A stretch of 32,322 nt of DNA, taken from contig CAMKSE010000031.1 of the NCBI GenBank assembly GCA_946415365.1, positions 1 through 32,322 of the forward strand, read 5' to 3'. Numbering within the stretch: position 1 is the first letter of the stretch; every line of letters begins with the position of its first letter. This document shows, piece by piece, positions 29,006 through 32,322 of this stretch. The notes below the pieces were generated by a model, which worked only from the letters and a program-made list of their open reading frames with translations, searched no databases and had not been told where the DNA came from. Both the position numbers and the translations under genes were made by a program. This DNA is from an uncultured Prevotellaceae bacterium. GTDB lineage: Bacteria; Bacteroidota; Bacteroidia; Bacteroidales; Bacteroidaceae.

Positions 29006-31533
29006 TGACGGCAGAGATATTCAATAATCTGGTGGACAGTGCCCAGACTCGATGGCTCACAAGGGAGCACAGAAAGTTGAGGGAGGCACTGCCCTCCATT
29101 TTGGGAGGAGATTCGGAACTATCGGCGCAATGGGCTAATAACGAGAATTTCATCAAGTTCTGCCAAGGGCAGGAAGCAAGTAGGAAGAAAGCGGCTGGAG
29201 GTAAGACCAAGGGTGAGGTGTTTAGGGCACTCACCATTGAGAAAAAACTTCAGACGTACTGCGACAACCTCAAGAAGAGTTTGCCGTTTGTCATCTTTAT
29301 TGCAACCTATATTGAGACCGCTTCGGCGAGTGGAAAGTTAGGTTGCTGGAGAAAGCAGGCAGCGTGTAGGCTTAACGGTTTATGTGTGATTGACTTCGAC
29401 CACATCGAGGGAGATTGCAGGGTTGTTTGGGAAGAGGCCTTTAACAAGCTATCGGATGAGGATAAAGCAAGGATTCTTCTGGTTTATATCACGCCATCCG
29501 GGCATGGTTTGAAGGTTGTCTTTATTGCCGACGTTGCCGTCGGGAACCTCATTGACAATCAAAAAGACTTCTCTGCTAAGTTGGGGCTAAATCCCGATGA
29601 AGCCTGTAAGGACGCTTCAAGAGGTGCGTTTCTGACTACTCGCGAGGACATCATTTTAATTAACGAAGAAAAACTGTTTACGTATGAAAACGAAGAATTT
29701 GGTAAGAAGTACAATGACAGCTATCGCAACGGTCATTCTCAGCCCACTGTATGTCCTGCTGGCAGTTCTGTGGCTGCTGGCCATACCGGTCAGGGCAGTC
29801 ATGATACTGGTGGCGAGAATCCGGAGGCCGCGACGGTGATGACCTACAACGGTGTGCCGTATGTGAAGATCATCGAGGCGTGGCTGGAGGGTGTGAATCT
29901 GGATAAGAACCGCCATAACACGCTGACGGAGTTGGCAAGCCACTTGCGTTATCTGATTGGTAAGAACCCGAAGAAGATTACTGAGGTGGTGACGTCTTTG
30001 CCCTGGGTGAAAGACCTTGCAGCAGAAGGTGAGGATGTGGCCGGAACTGTCAGTTCTGTCATGGGCTGGCGCTACAACGAGAGGATGCCTGACAAGCTTC
30101 GCGAGGCACTTGAAAAGGCGGGGGCTTTAGAGCAGAAAACGTCTGTTTCTACAGGTGCTGCGGATGATATCTATGCCCAGTTGCCGCTGGACAAATGGGC
30201 TGAGGAATTGCAGGAGATGGCAGAGTACTATCCTTGCATGAAGGAGTTGTTCCTGAATGCACATCCTCACAAGATGCCTGCTATTCTCTTTAGTAGTGCG
30301 GCGTTGTTTGGGACATTGATGACGAGGGCCTACTACCACTTCTGGTACGAGCCGGAGATTGTGCGAAGGCTGAACTATTGCATCTTCATCATCGGTGACC
30401 CAGGAGCGGGAAAGAACGTGATAGAGAAGTTTTACTTCAAGATTGCAGACCCGATGATTCAGGCTGATCAATGTTTCATTGACGCTGTTAATAGGTATAA
30501 GGATGGACGAACAGAACGAACTACCTCTACCAAGGCTCAGAAAGGCGAGGCACTGAAAAAGCCTGTTGTTGGTATTCGTGTTCACCCAGCCCGCACAGCG
30601 ACGGGTGAGTTTATCCGGCACATGTTGGCAGCGGTAGAGATTGTTCAGGGCAATCCCATGAATCTCCATATGTTCAGTTTCGATAGTGAGCTGGATAATG
30701 TCACCAAAAACAATAAAGGTGGCGACTGGAAGGACAGGGAAATCCTTGAATTAAAGTCGTTCCACAACGAGCAGGATGGCCAGATGTATGCAAACCAAGA
30801 GTCCATTACTGGCATGTTCAATGTCTTTTGGAACTTCATCTATACCGGCACCCCCTATGCCCTGCACCGCAAGGTAAATCAGCGAAACTTCGGTACAGGT
30901 ATGAGTACCCGACTGGCTGTGATTCCCTTGCCTGACAAGGGTATGGCACAGCGTCATCAGAAGGTTGATCCAAACTCCAATGAGGCTCTCAGAACGTGGG
31001 CCTATCGTCTGGATAAGGTTGAGGGAGAAATCCCCATCGAACCATTGAATGACGAAACCTATGACTGGCAGTCTTCGCACTTGGAGATTGCGGAGTTCAA
31101 CGGCGATAAAGCGGATAGAACTTTGCTGAAGAGAATCCCATACTATGGTATAGGTGTATCGCTTCCGTTCATTCTGATGCGTCATTGGGATGAGTGGCAG
31201 GAGCACAAGACGCTGACGATGGATGATGTTGACAAACGGCTCTGCCGCCTGGCGATGGAAATCCAGTACAAGTGCCAGCAGTTCTTCTTTGGCGAAATGG
31301 CCTTCAACTATTTCGCCGACCAGAACAAGGAGTTCGTAGTACGCCGCCGTACAACTCGCTACGATGACTGTTACCGTAAATTGCCTGATGAGTTCAAGAC
31401 CCAGCAGTTCATGGACTGCTTCGAATGCTCTCAGCCGACGGCTTCGCGCAGCATCAACCGCTTCCTTGAAGACGGGATAGTGGAGCGTGTTGAAAGAGGT
31501 AAGTATCGTAAGATTGCCGCCGAGCTGCCTTAG
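28963..31533 (+). CDS. VirE_N-DUF3987 primase/helicase-like replication protein
   Basis: The 856-residue protein combines a VirE N-terminal, BT4734-like domain at about 85-235 (ASASGKLGCWRKQAACRLNG, LCVIDFDHIEG, ITPSGHGLKVVF, ACKDASRGAFL) with a DUF3987-type ATPase region. Walker A is GDPGAGKN near residue 478 and an acidic LHMFSFDSELD segment is a possible Walker B equivalent. A winged-helix-like tail (FKTQQFMDCFECSQPTASRS, INRFLEDGIVERVERG) may bind DNA. The N-terminal domain resembles archaeo-eukaryotic primase-type polymerases and the ATPase part resembles SF3/D5-type helicases of mobile elements, so priming and unwinding is the likely job. That role is inferred from families, not seen directly. 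It overlaps the preceding gene by 43 bp. Confidence 0.85.
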   Translation: MFCNQSRFDLPTAIVTAEIFNNLVDSAQTRWLTREHRKLREALPSILGGDSELSAQWANNENFIKFCQGQEASRKKAAGGKTKGEVFRALTIEKKLQTYCDNLKKSLPFVIFIATYIETASASGKLGCWRKQAACRLNGLCVIDFDHIEGDCRVVWEEAFNKLSDEDKARILLVYITPSGHGLKVVFIADVAVGNLIDNQKDFSAKLGLNPDEACKDASRGAFLTTREDIILINEEKLFTYENEEFGKKYNDSYRNGHSQPTVCPAGSSVAAGHTGQGSHDTGGENPEAATVMTYNGVPYVKIIEAWLEGVNLDKNRHNTLTELASHLRYLIGKNPKKITEVVTSLPWVKDLAAEGEDVAGTVSSVMGWRYNERMPDKLREALEKAGALEQKTSVSTGAADDIYAQLPLDKWAEELQEMAEYYPCMKELFLNAHPHKMPAILFSSAALFGTLMTRAYYHFWYEPEIVRRLNYCIFIIGDPGAGKNVIEKFYFKIADPMIQADQCFIDAVNRYKDGRTERTTSTKAQKGEALKKPVVGIRVHPARTATGEFIRHMLAAVEIVQGNPMNLHMFSFDSELDNVTKNNKGGDWKDREILELKSFHNEQDGQMYANQESITGMFNVFWNFIYTGTPYALHRKVNQRNFGTGMSTRLAVIPLPDKGMAQRHQKVDPNSNEALRTWAYRLDKVEGEIPIEPLNDETYDWQSSHLEIAEFNGDKADRTLLKRIPYYGIGVSLPFILMRHWDEWQEHKTLTMDDVDKRLCRLAMEIQYKCQQFFFGEMAFNYFADQNKEFVVRRRTTRYDDCYRKLPDEFKTQQFMDCFECSQPTASRSINRFLEDGIVERVERGKYRKIAAELP

Positions 31534-31541
31534 CAGGGACT

Positions 31542-31620
31542 TTTATTCATTATTCATTTATTCAATTATGACAAGAAGGTATTTAAAAGTAAAAAGGTAA
31601 AAAAGTAAAAAGGTAAAAAT
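31542..31620 (+). repeat. TATTCA octamers followed by GTAAAAAR octamers
   Basis: TTTATTCA, TTATTCA, TTTATTCA and ATTATGAC (31542-31572) continue with AAGAAGGT as in the inverted repeat at 23382. Then GT steps at 31589, 31597, 31605 and 31613 follow at exact 8-bp spacing up to the ATG at 31621. Two repeat families are thus joined in one 88-bp spacer. Confidence 0.8.
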
Positions 31621-32058
31621 ATGACACCAAGAGGAATTCGTAATTGCAATCCACTGAATATCCGCAGAAGTAAGGATCAGTGGAAAGGTCTCGCAGAACG
31701 TCAGCAAGATGCTGCATTCTGCCAGTTCAAATCATTGGAGTACGGCTGGCGAGCAGCCTTCTACCTGCTCACGCGGACTTATTACCATAAGCACCGCCTG
31801 TACACCATCCGCACCATCATCCGTCGCTGGGCGCCGGAGTCGGAGAACAACACCGAGGCGTACATTGCCAACGTGTCGAAGCTGACCGGCATCCTCCCCG
31901 ACGAACCTCTCGGCATCCCTTCGGAACGCCCCACGCGCTGGATAGCCCTCGGCGCAGCGATGGCCATCCAAGAGAACGGAACATCGTCTCTCGACTACTT
32001 CGCCATGCTCCGAGGCTGGGAACTCTGTCGCCAAGACGTGCAATCAGGTAAGCTCTAA
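31621..32058 (+). CDS. Phage P5/lysozyme-like structural protein
   Basis: The 145-residue protein starts MTPRGIRNCNPLNIRRSKDQ and continues with WKG, FCQFKSLEYGWRAAFYLL, IIRRWAPESENNTEAYIANV and LGAAMAIQENG. This is the pattern of the P5-like (PRD1 structural protein, lysozyme-fold) family found in phages and in Bacteroidales islands: RGIRNxNPLNIR at the start, then F-x-QF-x-S-x-EYG-x-RA and W-A-P-x-x-EN-T. A role in peptidoglycan cleavage is likely from the family, but the catalytic acid is not certain here. No signal peptide is seen. In related islands an amidase often takes this position beside HU-like and VirE/DUF3987 genes. A strong terminator follows 5 bp after the stop. Confidence 0.8.
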   Translation: MTPRGIRNCNPLNIRRSKDQWKGLAERQQDAAFCQFKSLEYGWRAAFYLLTRTYYHKHRLYTIRTIIRRWAPESENNTEAYIANVSKLTGILPDEPLGIPSERPTRWIALGAAMAIQENGTSSLDYFAMLRGWELCRQDVQSGKL

Positions 32059-32063
32059 CTACA

Positions 32064-32100
32064 AAAGGGGGTGTGTCAACACAATTGGCACACCCCCTTT
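32064..32100 (+). terminator. Strong intrinsic terminator
   Basis: AAAGGGGGTGTG (32064-32075) pairs with CACACCCCCTTT (32089-32100) over 12 bp, loop of 13. It closes the accessory island transcript. Confidence 0.8.
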
Positions 32101-32224
32101 AACTATATATATGATTTGTGTCAACGCCACTGCTGTCGTGGCGCATAACAGGCAGAATAGGATGGTCATGGTGTATCAAAGATGGCGAAATTACGCCGTC
32201 TCGACAAAAAAAGAAACGAGTTTC

Positions 32225-32255
32225 TTTGTTTTGCGCCCGACTTTTCGTAATTTTG
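32225..32255 (+). promoter_or_regulatory. Promoter of the right-edge gene
   Basis: TTTG at 32225-32228, a 19-bp spacer and TAATTTTG at 32248-32255 match the consensus closely. The transcript would start near 32262. Confidence 0.65.
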
Positions 32256-32293
32256 TAGCCCAAAAGCGTTCACATGAATACAAGAAAGAAATA

Positions 32294-32322
32294 ATGTACG
32301 ATATGAATCAATTACGGGCAGA
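32294..32322 (+). CDS. Partial gene leaving the right edge
   Basis: The frame MYDMNQLRA starts 39 bp after a good promoter and runs off the window. A purine-rich AAGAAAGAA precedes the ATG. An earlier ATG at 32274 stops after six codons. Nine residues do not allow identification. Confidence 0.4.

Noticed and set aside
32101..32200. Short minus-strand hydrophobic ORF near the right edge (about 36 residues)
   Set aside because: It runs through the strong terminator at 32064-32100 and has no promoter box; it is most likely chance.

Overview
The window looks like a chromosomal segment of a Bacteroidales bacterium, most likely Prevotellaceae. Four things point there: promoters of the TTTG / TAnnTTTG type, few Shine-Dalgarno sites, a type IX secretion C-terminal domain, and the gene set (DUF4421, smalltalk peptide, HU-like plus chitobiase-like fusion, VirE_N/DUF3987 protein). 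Genus is an inference.

Layout. (1) 1-3460 is a plasmid-like segment. It holds the possible start of a mobilization gene leaving the left edge, a 372-bp array of CTGA tetranucleotides in strict 8-bp phase, a small cassette with two tiny ORFs, 22-bp iterons and a Rep_3 initiator gene. It stops at the 3' side of a tRNA-Asn gene. (2) 3461-9000 holds tRNA-Asn, an S41 C-terminal processing protease and a convergent, overlapping gene for a large secreted CotH/lamin-tail protein. (3) 9016-21957 is a long forward housekeeping run: rimP, nusA, infB, a SpoIIE-type phosphatase, sufB, a purine permease, sufC, sufD and a DUF4421 outer-membrane-type protein. The permease splits sufB from sufC. (4) 22029-22982 (minus) holds an HU-like protein fused to a chitobiase-like domain and a 36-residue smalltalk-type peptide. 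(5) 23100-26000 is a decay zone with two truncated RhuM genes, a truncated DUF4143 ATPase, a REP-like hairpin, a perfect 50-bp palindrome inside an inverted repeat, and one intact proline iminopeptidase-like gene. (6) 26049-32100 is a forward accessory island: two unknown genes, a Rha/KilAC-type regulator behind a structured leader, a small beta-rich protein, a basic protein, a VirE_N-DUF3987 primase/helicase-like protein and a P5/lysozyme-like protein. It closes at a strong terminator, and a new promoter and gene start at the right edge.

The most unusual theme is a set of short tandem repeats with fixed periods of 7, 8 or 10 bp. Heptads (TTCAATY or its complement) and octamers (GTAAAAAR) sit directly before seven start codons. 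Other heptads lie inside coding sequence and encode the same linker peptide in unrelated proteins (AGTGAAR in the Rha-like gene and the 28475 gene; AGTCAGG in sufB and sufD). Octamers of TATTCA type form an inverted repeat around the palindrome and recur near 31.5 kb. All functional calls rest on reading the sequence and on family knowledge; no database search was run.
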